From positions 1 through 64,000 of the forward strand of contig JAPPII010000033.1 in the NCBI GenBank assembly GCA_028820845.1: DNA of 64,000 nucleotides, read 5' to 3'. Within the stretch, counting starts at the first letter, position 1, and the number at the start of each line of letters is the position of its first letter. Position numbers and translations under genes: made by a program. The notes under the pieces were generated by a model, which searched no databases, had not been told where the DNA came from, and was given only the letters and a program-made list of their open reading frames with translations. Positions 44,127-53,237 of this stretch are shown here, in pieces. Source of the stretch: Candidatus Poribacteria bacterium (lineage in GTDB: Bacteria > Poribacteria > WGA-4E > WGA-3G).

Positions 44127-44999
44127 CTATAATCCTAATTCGGATAATTCTACTGTCCGTGCCCGTTGAATGTCGTCCTGATACTTGAAGACACACCCAA
44201 GCGTTTCCGTAACAACCTCTGCATCCAGTTGCGCCTTACCGAGTGCGATGAGTGCCAATGCCCAATCCAGCGTCTCTGCTACCCCCGGTTTTTTGTAGTA
44301 ATCCCCTTGCCGCCACAGCTGCATGATCCGACACAACTGCTCCGCGAGATGTTCGTCAATATCTGGCAACTTCGTCTGGACAATTGCCAGTTCTTTCTCA
44401 AGAGTCGGATAATCGATCCACTGATAAAGGCAACGGCGTTTGAGGGCTTCGTGTACCTCTCGCGTCCGATTTGAGGTGAGCACAACATGCGGGATATGTT
44501 TTGCTCGGATCGTGCCGATTTCGGGGATCGTAATCTGAAAATCGGATAGGACTTCAAGCAGGAACGCCTCAAATTCACTGTCGCTCCGATCTACCTCGTC
44601 AATGAGTAAGACCGGTGGGACATCAGCATCGCTCTGAATGGCTTCCAGCAACGGACGTTTCAGCAGAAATGCCTCACTGAACAAATCCGTTCCGATGTCT
44701 TCTTTATCACGTCCTTGTGCTTCGTCAATGCGAAGTTGCAAAATTTGCCGTGTATAGTTCCATTCATACAACGCGCTGTTTACATCCAAGCCTTCGTAAC
44801 ACTGCAATCGGATGAGTTTGGCGTTTGTTGAGTCCGCAAGGACTTTAGCGACTTCTGTTTTGCCGACCCCGGGTTCGCCTTCGAGAAAGATAGGCTTTTT
44901 GAGGTGGTGCGCCAGATAGAGCGTCGTCGCTAAACCCTTATCTGCGATATACGCATGTTTTTCACATACGGCTTGAACGTCTTCGATGGATGTAAACAT
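44127..44999 (-). CDS. MoxR-family AAA+ ATPase, CoxD-like
   Basis: A 290-residue AAA+ ATPase. Walker A is GEPGVGKTE (41-49) and Walker B VLLIDEVDRSD (130-140); VVLTSNRTREVHEAL is sensor 1. CoxD-type MoxR ATPases help mature molybdenum hydroxylases such as CO dehydrogenase and xanthine dehydrogenase. The MocA-like gene lies 27 bp upstream, which supports this role. The hydroxylase subunits themselves are not in the window. The permease gene follows closely on the same strand. Confidence 0.88.
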   Translation of the reverse strand: MFTSIEDVQAVCEKHAYIADKGLATTLYLAHHLKKPIFLEGEPGVGKTEVAKVLADSTNAKLIRLQCYEGLDVNSALYEWNYTRQILQLRIDEAQGRDKEDIGTDLFSEAFLLKRPLLEAIQSDADVPPVLLIDEVDRSDSEFEAFLLEVLSDFQITIPEIGTIRAKHIPHVVLTSNRTREVHEALKRRCLYQWIDYPTLEKELAIVQTKLPDIDEHLAEQLCRIMQLWRQGDYYKKPGVAETLDWALALIALGKAQLDAEVVTETLGCVFKYQDDIQRARTVELSELGL

Positions 45000-45026
45000 T
45001 GTGTGATATGTAATCGGTAGCCTCCT

Positions 45027-45632
45027 TCACTTCTCCTGCAAAGCGCGTTCATAATCTTCTCGATAATCAATATCCCGCAATACCCGATCCGTATCTACAG
45101 TGACGTAGTGAATATCGTCACCGTATTTCTTGAAAAGTGTTCGTACGCCACTACTCCCTGAGTCTAAGGCAAGGATTTCACAAGTATATCGCTGGTGAAA
45201 GACAACCGGATGCCCGCGTTTGTAGTTGTAACTCGGAAGCGCAATTCCTTTGTCCGTTTGTTGGTAGGCATTGATAACCTGATTAATCAACTCAGAAGTA
45301 ATGAAAGGCTGGTCTACTAACATCAGTGAAAATGCGTTGCTCCCTTGCAAGGATCGGATACCCACCTGTGCCGAGGTTAACATCCCTTCGCGGTAATCAG
45401 GGTTAAAAACAATTCTGACCGGGCGCGTCCGCAGTTGTTCCTTGATCTCCGCTGCGCAGTGTCCGACCACGACAATAACCTCATCAAACTTTGCACCGAG
45501 CATGCTATCCACTACGGTCTCAACGATAGTGCTTTCTCCAAACGGGAGTAGCTGCTTCGGCTCTCCCATTCGGGAGGAGAGTCCTGCTGCAAGAAGGATT
45601 CCAGATATGAAAGGAGATGATTGCTGCGCCAT
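45027..45632 (-). CDS. MocA-like molybdenum cofactor cytidylyltransferase / NTP transferase
   Basis: A 201-residue nucleotidyltransferase. LLAAGLSSRMGEPKQLLPF is the nucleotide-binding motif of the MobA/MocA group and LMLVDQPFI gives the metal-binding Asp. MocA attaches CMP to molybdenum cofactor for hydroxylases of the xanthine dehydrogenase family. Together with the CoxD-like ATPase it points to such an enzyme. It lies two bases after the YdjY-acylphosphatase gene. Confidence 0.85.
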   Translation of the reverse strand: MAQQSSPFISGILLAAGLSSRMGEPKQLLPFGESTIVETVVDSMLGAKFDEVIVVVGHCAAEIKEQLRTRPVRIVFNPDYREGMLTSAQVGIRSLQGSNAFSLMLVDQPFITSELINQVINAYQQTDKGIALPSYNYKRGHPVVFHQRYTCEILALDSGSSGVRTLFKKYGDDIHYVTVDTDRVLRDIDYREDYERALQEK

Positions 45633-45634
45633 GT

Positions 45635-46603
45635 CTAATACCGAATGCCGAAAGTCTCATATTCCCCAGTGAAAGCACGTGCGTCGATGTCAATCGAATC
45701 GACTCTTGCGTAACGCGGTCCCTTTTTCAGGAACGTAACTAACGCATCTAACTGCGCCTTATCACCCTCGGCGACAACCTCGACTTTACCGTTTGGTAGA
45801 TTCTTTGCATAACCGTTAACACCGAGTTGTTTCGCGTTGAGCTGCGTAAAATTACGAAAACCTACACCTTGCACCTTGCCACTGATTAGCACGTACAATT
45901 GCATTTTCTGGTTGACCTCAATCGTAAGTGTGATAGGAGTGCCAAGTTCTGGGAGCACGGCATCGTTCTTTTTATAGATGTTCTCCTCTGACGATTCAGG
46001 AAGCGGGTTCTGGAAGAGCGCGCTTGCATCAAACACCCTCAAGGCGACAATGTCATTACTCATAAACGCTTGCGGCAGCATCGCATCTTCATCTTCACTG
46101 TCCAAGTCGGGCACAATACGCGAACCCGAGTAGATCCAAGCGACCTGTTGCAACGGCTTTTTGGTTTTTACATTGAGAATAAGTTCTTCGGCGCGGACCT
46201 TTTTCATTTCGTCGCCGTCTTTCCACGCAACGGACATAATGAATGCAGTACCTGTTGGCGATGTCGGGGCATCTTTTTCTTCATCGTAGCCAGGGGGTGT
46301 GCCGACTTCAACACCGAGTTTACTTAAAGCGTCGTAGATTTCTTTCGCTGTCGCATCAACAATAATGATACTCTCATACTCCTTGCCGTCGCGTCCACAG
46401 ATGAGATATTCGACTGCACCTCTTAAATGCTCATCATATTCACCGAGTGCTTTAGAAATTTCGCCAGTTAAGACGAGCTGTTTTTCCTTTTCCATCACCT
46501 TGAGATGCCCATCACCCCATCCGATACTCGACAGCGCAACAAGGCACACAGTTAAACAGATTTTGATTCCCACCTTCAAAATACTGGGTTTTACCTTCCT
46601 CAT
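45635..46603 (-). CDS. exported YdjY-like / acylphosphatase fusion
   Basis: A 322-residue exported protein. After a signal peptide (cleaved near residue 25), residues 30-230 look like the YdjY domain (LICGRDGKEYES, PTGTAFIMSVAWKDG, AWIYSGSR). Residues 235-322 are an acylphosphatase: LISGKVQGVGFRNF gives the catalytic Arg and GYAKNLPNGKVEVVAEG the Asn. Acylphosphatases are normally free cytosolic enzymes of about 90 residues, so the exported fusion is unusual. I start at the ATG at 46603, which has AAGGAGG six bases upstream; the longer frame does not. Confidence 0.85.
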   Translation of the reverse strand: MRKVKPSILKVGIKICLTVCLVALSSIGWGDGHLKVMEKEKQLVLTGEISKALGEYDEHLRGAVEYLICGRDGKEYESIIIVDATAKEIYDALSKLGVEVGTPPGYDEEKDAPTSPTGTAFIMSVAWKDGDEMKKVRAEELILNVKTKKPLQQVAWIYSGSRIVPDLDSEDEDAMLPQAFMSNDIVALRVFDASALFQNPLPESSEENIYKKNDAVLPELGTPITLTIEVNQKMQLYVLISGKVQGVGFRNFTQLNAKQLGVNGYAKNLPNGKVEVVAEGDKAQLDALVTFLKKGPRYARVDSIDIDARAFTGEYETFGIRY

Positions 46604-46667
46604 GAGATCCTCCTTTTTCATAGTTGTTGGTTTTAATAGTTTTCAGTCGTCAGTTAACCGACAACCA

Positions 46668-47510
46668 TTAAAAAGTATACCGCAAACCGTTAAAAATTTC
46701 CACATCATGTTTTCGGATAGTGGTAGGCGGTTCGCTGTCGTATCGAAAATTAATGCGCAACGGAAACGCCAATTTTGTCGTCAAACGGAACGTCACGCTC
46801 CCTTCAAAGAGGATACGATAGTCTTGAAAACGCCGAACATGGAATTGATAATAACCCGTTGCGCTGGTCGTAATCCGTTCGTCTAATTGCCATGTCCAAT
46901 TGATATAGTTTGTTGCCCGCACGATACGCGTTGTGATTTCGCCGAGTGTTTTGTCATTAATACGTTCATGTTCCCACATTGCCCCGACACCGAGATATAC
47001 CTTAAATCTGGGATTGGATGGATATAGTGCCAGCCTTGTACCGCCGCCTGCTAAATTTCGGTCATTCAATAAAATGGATTCGTTGAATTGTTTTTGAACG
47101 AACGATTCAACAAAGAGATGCTGCGTCAAACGTCGTATAATTCGCGTATGTGCCATGCCTTTATTTACAAAAAACGCGCCCTTCCGCCTACCTTCTTGGA
47201 GGCTTCCAAAGACAAAACCGTGATAAGTTTTTGACAGATAATCTGATCGAAACCGTGTCCGCGCCGTAAACAGATCTGTGTTTCCCGTGCGATAGGTTAA
47301 ATCCATCGTGATGCTGTTATACCAACCCGGTTCCAATTGCATCTGCTTTGTCGTTTCATCCGTAAAAATATTAACTTGGGCTGCGAGGGGAGAACAGAAG
47401 GTCAGACATAAGACAAAACAGGTGTGAATAATCCACGGATGGCGGCACTGAATGCTGAATCTACGCAAAAATGCGTTGCTTTTTTGACTTTTTTTAATAT
47501 TTCTTGACAT
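46668..47510 (-). CDS. DUF481 / YdiY-like outer-membrane protein
   Basis: A 280-residue exported protein with signal peptide (about 25-45 in the long frame, ending CSPLAAQ). The mature region has repeated amphipathic beta strands and ends NGLRYTF with a terminal Phe, as in outer-membrane barrels. SITMDLTYRTGNTDLFTARTRF resembles the family DUF481 (YdiY) opening. Function unknown. The first codons of the long frame are probably too long; a later ATG is not evident. It diverges from the gene at 47919 across a gap with a large hairpin. Confidence 0.72.
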   Translation of the reverse strand: MSRNIKKSQKSNAFLRRFSIQCRHPWIIHTCFVLCLTFCSPLAAQVNIFTDETTKQMQLEPGWYNSITMDLTYRTGNTDLFTARTRFRSDYLSKTYHGFVFGSLQEGRRKGAFFVNKGMAHTRIIRRLTQHLFVESFVQKQFNESILLNDRNLAGGGTRLALYPSNPRFKVYLGVGAMWEHERINDKTLGEITTRIVRATNYINWTWQLDERITTSATGYYQFHVRRFQDYRILFEGSVTFRLTTKLAFPLRINFRYDSEPPTTIRKHDVEIFNGLRYTF

Positions 47511-47622
47511 TTTTCAACATTTATTGTATACTTTGTAATTGGCAGCCTTTTTTATGAGAGGTGCGCCGACGGTGATACCAACACCGATCGACGCGGCACT
47601 GCCATAACGTCCCTATGACAGC

Positions 47623-47676
47623 GCTAACCTAATTGTATCATAAAATCCACTTATTTTGTGATACAATTAGGTTAGC
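47623..47676. repeat. 24-bp hairpin in a 408-bp divergent gap
   Basis: In the gap 47511-47918, GCTAACCTAATTGTATCA (47623-47640) and TGATACAATTAGGTTAGC (47659-47676) are a perfect 18-bp inverted repeat. Inside it a T-G pair and AAAAT/ATTTT extend the stem to 24 pairs with a 6-base loop. No T-run follows and the flanking genes diverge, so it is not a terminator. I see no clear promoter in the rest of the gap. Confidence 0.8.
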
Positions 47677-47918
47677 ACCTTATACACAAAAGGATTGCCG
47701 AGAACGCACACCTCACCGTTTGCCTTCCCAAAGCAATCCCCAGAAAACAACGGACAAAAACTGATGAAATTGCCTTTATGATAGACGATTGCTATCGTCG
47801 CGCGCTGACCCGTGGGATTCTTGTCGTGCCCCTCTGTCTCACAGGTTGCACCTCCGCGCAAGATCACCTATAAAATCCTATCCACTTCAATACCCTAAGG
47901 AAGGTAATCAATAACTTT

Positions 47919-50171
47919 ATGAAAACGCTTTACATCAACCTATCGCTTCTCGCGATTATGTTTTGCAGTTGGCTTCACATCGCTGATGCACAGACTGTGA
48001 ACATACCGGATACTGGTTTAGAAGCAGCAATCCGCGCCCAGCTCGGCAAAGAAAAAGGATCCATCACGCAAGCAGACATGAGAAGTTTGACAACCCTATT
48101 CGCTCACGAACAGAGAATCAGGGACCTCACTGGTCTGCAACATGCGACTCACTTAAAGAGACTGCATCTCAATGGCAATTCGATTACGGATGTAACACCG
48201 CTTTTGAAACTAACGAGCCTGCGGTTCTTAGATCTCACGGATAATGAAATTCAGAATGTCCATCCACTTGCGAGGTTGAGAAACCTAAGGACGTTATCTC
48301 TTGACTCCAATCCAATAACCATAAATCTTCCGCTAACCCTAACTGAACCGATGGTGATTAAGGGTGGAGAATTCGCTGTCTTCAGCCGCGACCGAGGTCG
48401 TTCTATTCTCGGAAACGTGACCACAATCTATCAAGATTGGTCCGCGTTTACAGGAGCGAATCCTGTGCTTACCAAGTCCCTTAGAAGTAGCAGTAGTGAT
48501 GGAGGCGGTGGTGAAGGCGGCACTGGCGACTTGCTGGCGCGCGTCAACGAAACATTTGATAGTTTTAGAACCGAAGGTTTCGGTGGTACGATTGAACTGA
48601 TTGCACACCCCAACACAAACACCAAATTCGGCGATCTCGTTATTAGCGAAATCATGTGGGGAAGGCATGAAAACATGGCAGATAACCAGTGGGTAGAACT
48701 TTACAGTCCGAAGCAAGACATCACACTTAATAGGAATCGTTATGCTTTGCTACTCACAGGTAAATATCTGGAGAGGGATGTCATTCCCGCAACAGAGTTT
48801 TATGGTGGATGGAGCGTGATAGATAGAGTCCGGAATGCGACGGCGGAGAAGAATGTATCATGGGAATTGCCGGGACTTAGCAAAGGCATACAACCCGATC
48901 AACCGTCAGTCTCCATGTACCGAGAAATACAATACGCGACAGGAGAGGTACCTGATGGCAGCCTTGCAAGGAGTTGGAAAGCCTCAAGCAATCGAGAAAA
49001 CTTGACATTTCCAAATTACGGTACACCGGGGGCGAAAGATGGTACGAAAGTGCTACGCGCTGCCTCCCAACTGCCGCTAACGTACTGGGTAACCGCGCTG
49101 TCTGGTCGGCTTTATCGTCTTGCGGGTGCGGAAGTGGAGATGTTAACACCCAATGTCCAGAATATAACGAGTCTTGCCGTAGATGCAATAAACGCGAAAG
49201 TCTACTTCACAGAGAAAACAAGTGATAGAACCGGAAAAATCCATAGCGTGGACTTTGACGGTTCAAATCTTACAACTCTCGCCACTATCCAGTCGGGGGT
49301 CCCTGTGGACCTGACTATTGACCCTGAGGGCAAAAGACTATATTGGACAGATTCACTTGGACGGGTTCGACGTGCAAACCTTAACGGTAAACACATTAGG
49401 AACCTGATCCAAAACCTGAATTCACCCAAACGCATCGCGTTGCATACGGCTGATGGCAAGATGTACTATACGGAAGCGAACAGTATCTGGCGTGCAAATC
49501 TCGATGGTAGTACCCCAGAAGCAGTGGTTACAGGCTTGGTGAAACTTGGGGATATTGTTATTGCAAGCGGCAAGATGTATTGGAAACAAGAAATAGCTGC
49601 TGGACGTGGTGCTGTAAAACGCGCTGACCTTGATGGCTCGGATATTGAAGCGGTCGTCTCAATCCAAGGTATTCCTTTTGGTATTGCTATTGATAGTGAA
49701 GATGATAAGTTATACTGGACGAATTCGCTTGGGAGTATCCAGCGCGCCAACCTTGATGGTTTAAGAATACAAAAAATCGTCACCGGTTTAGACCCATCTG
49801 AAGACTTTGCATTGGCCACCGGATCTTTGACAACTCTGGCTGCGCCGAGAAATGGATCACTTGGATCAACAACCTCTGAGGTAACCCAACTCCTCGCCAA
49901 CTATCCAAATCCGTTCAATCCAGAGACCTGGATGCCTTACGATTTGGCACAAGACACGGATGTTCATATCTATATCTATAACTTAAAAGGAGAATCCATT
50001 CGGGAGTTATCTCTCGGCTTCCAGACGGCTGGAACGTATAGAACTCCGTCGCGCGCTGCGTATTGGGATGGACGGAACACTTTGGGTGAACCAGTCGCAA
50101 GTGGTGTCTATTTTTATACCCTTCAGGCAGGGGCTGTTAAAGTCACTCGTCGAATGGTGATTCTCAAATAG
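47919..50171 (+). CDS. exported LRR / lamin-tail / YWTD-propeller protein with FlgD-like C-terminal domain
   Basis: A 750-residue exported protein. Signal peptide 1-24; leucine-rich repeats about 40-140 (LKRLHLNGNSITDVTPL); a Gly/Ser linker near 190-200; a lamin-tail domain from about 240 (LVISEIMWG); a beta-propeller about 390-660 with LYWTDSLGRVRRANLNG and similar YWTN units; and a C-terminal domain about 665-750 that begins NYPNPFNPETW and ends VTRRMVILK. That last module is the FlgD-like or type-IX-type sorting domain. It should be surface-located. It has an AAGGAAGGT-type ribosome site and runs in the same direction as the next lamin-tail gene. Confidence 0.87.
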   Translation: MKTLYINLSLLAIMFCSWLHIADAQTVNIPDTGLEAAIRAQLGKEKGSITQADMRSLTTLFAHEQRIRDLTGLQHATHLKRLHLNGNSITDVTPLLKLTSLRFLDLTDNEIQNVHPLARLRNLRTLSLDSNPITINLPLTLTEPMVIKGGEFAVFSRDRGRSILGNVTTIYQDWSAFTGANPVLTKSLRSSSSDGGGGEGGTGDLLARVNETFDSFRTEGFGGTIELIAHPNTNTKFGDLVISEIMWGRHENMADNQWVELYSPKQDITLNRNRYALLLTGKYLERDVIPATEFYGGWSVIDRVRNATAEKNVSWELPGLSKGIQPDQPSVSMYREIQYATGEVPDGSLARSWKASSNRENLTFPNYGTPGAKDGTKVLRAASQLPLTYWVTALSGRLYRLAGAEVEMLTPNVQNITSLAVDAINAKVYFTEKTSDRTGKIHSVDFDGSNLTTLATIQSGVPVDLTIDPEGKRLYWTDSLGRVRRANLNGKHIRNLIQNLNSPKRIALHTADGKMYYTEANSIWRANLDGSTPEAVVTGLVKLGDIVIASGKMYWKQEIAAGRGAVKRADLDGSDIEAVVSIQGIPFGIAIDSEDDKLYWTNSLGSIQRANLDGLRIQKIVTGLDPSEDFALATGSLTTLAAPRNGSLGSTTSEVTQLLANYPNPFNPETWMPYDLAQDTDVHIYIYNLKGESIRELSLGFQTAGTYRTPSRAAYWDGRNTLGEPVASGVYFYTLQAGAVKVTRRMVILK

Positions 50172-50193
50172 AGTTATCGTACATCTGTTTTCT

Positions 50194-50222
50194 TTGTAGC
50201 ATAGGAAACCGTTAGCCTGTGC
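50194..50222. repeat. TTTGTAGC-type palindromic repeat
   Basis: TTTGTAGCATAGG and CCTGTGC flank a 10-base loop. It matches the pattern at 57893, 57922 and 60056, between two genes on the same strand. Confidence 0.45.
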
Positions 50223-50271
50223 ACAAAACGTCTCATTAAGTTATGGGATCCACTATAATTGGAGAAAAAGA

Positions 50272-52983
50272 ATGTTGTCAAGATTAATATTTTCCTTAGT
50301 TTTAGTTTTAATGTTCGCCTCTTTTGCCGAACCAGCACCCGCCCAAGGATTGCGGAACAGTGCTCCCCTCAACACCGGCGTGGATGTTTACGATAACAGT
50401 CCGAGGAATCAACTGATGAGAAAAAATGGATTTGTTGTTCACGTGAAGAGCGACGGTGATAGTGAGGATCCTGCTCCTAATGGAACAGTTGATGCTGAGG
50501 TTATTACCGTAACAACACTCCGCGGTAACGCAAACTTTCCGAATTTGGAAGAACTCTTGCGGTTTGGTGGCACGATTGAACTTTCACTCAACATTGGTGA
50601 AAAAGGGTCGTCAAACCATACTATCGTATCAGATACAGAGGCCCCAGCCGGTATTGTTGATGATCCTAACACTAATTTCAATGAAGTAAATCTTGCTAGT
50701 CAGAAAGCCATTTCAGATGCAGTGCTTGCTCAGTTTAAGCACAGACTCGTCATCAGTGAAATTATGTGGGGACTTGATGGATCAGATGACTCGAAACAGT
50801 GGATCGAAATTTACAACAATGGGGACGCTCTAAAAGGTCGCGATGATCTGAGGCTTCGTTTCTACTTCAACCGGAGAGTCAACAACTTAGGCAAAACTTA
50901 CACTCAGGAATACGACAATGGCTTTACAGAAGAACGTTTAGTTATTGACATGGTTAGCCTCATCAATCGCTTTGGGAGTAGATGGGATCCGCCCGGTAGC
51001 AGTGGTCGGACGATTGCTTCTGAAGATGGGAGGCATCCCGTAGAAAATCTCGTCTCCATGTATCGGAAGACAGATATTCTTTTTGGTTGGCGTTATAAAG
51101 ACAATGCGGCGTTCGGTGATGGGAGTGAGGCGGATTCTTGGGAAGCATCCGTTGGACGGACCAATATGGACGGTCCTTTCGTTGGAACGCCCGGAACTGT
51201 CCATAAACCTTATGTCGGTACAGCCTTCAGGTACGATAAAACCCCAGCGTCCATCCCTGCTGAAGGGGTTATCATCAACGAGTTTCGGAACGATACCTCC
51301 GCTGCTAACATCGATTGGGTTGAACTCCACAATAACACGGACACCGATATTTCCATCAGAGGTTGGCAATTAAGAGTATTTGGTGAACGCAAATTGAATG
51401 GCGGCATATACATCGGTAGTCCGATAGGTGCCCAGTTTCCTGATGAGAATCTCGCGAAGATTCCAGCAGGCGGTTACCTTTTGATTGTCAATCGTCATCC
51501 CTCAGAAACACCTTTGGCGGGTGGGATTGACATCACAAATAGTGACGACTTCCCGCACGGTGCAACGCATCAGTTTTACGTTGACAGCAGATTAAATCTG
51601 CCAAACACAGGCAAATACCTTCTTTACCTCCGAAAAAGGGATTCTTCGTCTGATTCTTTCGCCGATAAAATTGTAGACTTTGCTGGGAACCGTCGGACCT
51701 CGTGGGGGAGTACGGACCTTGCACCCTTGGTCGGCTGGGAAGCACCATCGGGAGAGAATCTGGATCCCATCTTCCAAGGCACTCTCGCCTCCAGTAGTAA
51801 ATCCTATGGTCGCGACGCTCAGAAGTCAAGAACCGATTATAGACTTCACCAGGAGGATTGGAAAGAATTTGGCAGTGAATCCGGTGGGCTCGGTTATGAC
51901 CCCGGTGTGGATTTGGCAATCGCTCCCGGCACTCCCGGTTATCCGAACGACGCTGTCAAGGGAAATATTGCTGATGTTACCGGTAGCGTCGTTATCAGCG
52001 AGATTATGTATGATGCCGGACCTCGGGCCAGACTCGTCCAATGGATTGAACTCTATAACACCTCTATGACTACAGCTGCTAACCTGGATGGTTGGAAGTT
52101 AGAGCTCCGTAATGGAGGCGAGGGTGATGTATCCTCTGTTGATGCTGCCTTCACATTTGATGCTGCGAAAAGAAATACGGTTATCTTACCGAACCAAACC
52201 CTACTGCTTGTCTCCGACAGGAGCAGCGCAAGCGACGTGCCTAACAACCGAGTCTATAACCTCTATCGAAACCACCGCGATGCGTTAGGTTTGAAAAATC
52301 GCGGCAGTACGCTCCTGAGCACTGAAGGTTTCTACCTCAAACTTACGGATAAAGATGGTAAGTTCGTAGACGAGGCGGGCAACGTCATGCTCGATGGTCC
52401 GAGACGCATCCTCCAATGGACCCTACCCGAAGTTAATGGAGATAAGCGGTATTCAATCTTACGTCAATTCGGAAACCGTCAATTTGATGGCAACGCAGAT
52501 GCCGCCGATCCCGGCACTATGCAGTCGGCTTGGCGTGCTGCTCAGAGTGCCTTAACCTACTACGGACATCGCGATGATGTTGGTTCGCCTGGACACCGTG
52601 TCGGAAGCGCATTACCGGTCTCACTCTCCAGTTTCCATCCAGTTCGCGACAAAGGAACAGGAGCAGTTGTTATCACATGGACAACCGAGTCTGAGTTGAA
52701 CAATGCCGGATTCAACATCCTGCGGAGTGAGACGAAGAATGGTGCGTTCCAGGTCATCAACGTCAAAGGCATTATTGCGGGTCATGGGACTACCAGTGAA
52801 AAGCATGTGTATACGTACACAGATACAACTGCGAAACCCAACGTTGTTTACTACTACCAGATTGAGGATGTCTCTCTTGATGGCAAACGCACGACCTTGG
52901 CAACCACGCATCTGCGGGAGGATGTCAGTGCGGGGGGTAAACTCACGACGCGTTGGAGTGAGCTAAAATCGTTTGGCAAATAG
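50272..52983 (+). CDS. exported protein with three lamin-tail domains and conserved C-terminal tail
   Basis: A 903-residue exported protein. Signal peptide 1-25; lamin-tail domains begin near residues 159 (VISEIMWGLDG), 333 (VIINEFRND) and 573 (VVISEIMYD), each with WIEIYNN/WVELHNN/WIELYNT in the second strand; then an FnIII-like domain about 780-880 starting LPVSLSSFHP, a common module before C-terminal sorting signals. It ends GGKLTTRWSELKSFGK. Lamin-tail domains in bacteria are secreted and often appear with nucleases or adhesins; none is fused here. TTGGAGAAAAAG precedes the ATG. A rho-independent terminator follows. Confidence 0.87.
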   Translation: MLSRLIFSLVLVLMFASFAEPAPAQGLRNSAPLNTGVDVYDNSPRNQLMRKNGFVVHVKSDGDSEDPAPNGTVDAEVITVTTLRGNANFPNLEELLRFGGTIELSLNIGEKGSSNHTIVSDTEAPAGIVDDPNTNFNEVNLASQKAISDAVLAQFKHRLVISEIMWGLDGSDDSKQWIEIYNNGDALKGRDDLRLRFYFNRRVNNLGKTYTQEYDNGFTEERLVIDMVSLINRFGSRWDPPGSSGRTIASEDGRHPVENLVSMYRKTDILFGWRYKDNAAFGDGSEADSWEASVGRTNMDGPFVGTPGTVHKPYVGTAFRYDKTPASIPAEGVIINEFRNDTSAANIDWVELHNNTDTDISIRGWQLRVFGERKLNGGIYIGSPIGAQFPDENLAKIPAGGYLLIVNRHPSETPLAGGIDITNSDDFPHGATHQFYVDSRLNLPNTGKYLLYLRKRDSSSDSFADKIVDFAGNRRTSWGSTDLAPLVGWEAPSGENLDPIFQGTLASSSKSYGRDAQKSRTDYRLHQEDWKEFGSESGGLGYDPGVDLAIAPGTPGYPNDAVKGNIADVTGSVVISEIMYDAGPRARLVQWIELYNTSMTTAANLDGWKLELRNGGEGDVSSVDAAFTFDAAKRNTVILPNQTLLLVSDRSSASDVPNNRVYNLYRNHRDALGLKNRGSTLLSTEGFYLKLTDKDGKFVDEAGNVMLDGPRRILQWTLPEVNGDKRYSILRQFGNRQFDGNADAADPGTMQSAWRAAQSALTYYGHRDDVGSPGHRVGSALPVSLSSFHPVRDKGTGAVVITWTTESELNNAGFNILRSETKNGAFQVINVKGIIAGHGTTSEKHVYTYTDTTAKPNVVYYYQIEDVSLDGKRTTLATTHLREDVSAGGKLTTRWSELKSFGK

Positions 52984-53039
52984 GTCAGACACAAAGGTTG
53001 TTCAGGGATGTAATAATTGAACTAACCTAAAACCAAATA

Positions 53040-53077
53040 GGGATCCCCGGCTTCGGTTGTGGGATCCCTGTTTTTTT
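53040..53077 (+). terminator. rho-independent terminator after the lamin-tail gene
   Basis: GGGATCCC (53040-53047) pairs with GGGATCCC (53061-53068), the pair being self-complementary, around a 13-base loop, followed by TG and seven T residues. It lies 57 bp after the stop. Confidence 0.88.
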
Positions 53078-53237
53078 ATGAGAAAGTCGCTAGCAGAGCT
53101 CGCTCCTACAAGAAGAAGATTGCGCAAAAAATCGAAATTATCAGAAAACTGAACGACCTTGGACAAAGCATTCTATAATTGGACAAAATCGTTCTATGGT
53201 GGTAAAATCAATAAAACACAAGATAGAAAGGCAGAAA

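Noticed and set aside
47667-47867. 66-codon minus-strand frame next to the large hairpin
   Set aside because: No ribosome site or family signal, and it starts in the divergent promoter gap.
47778-47873. 31-codon plus-strand frame with a lipobox-like LTGC
   Set aside because: No ribosome site and only 31 codons; the lipobox match may be chance.
53196-53237. Longer start for the nucleoside hydrolase
   Set aside because: The ATG at 53238 has a ribosome site and puts DTDPGVDDA at the usual distance from the N-terminus.
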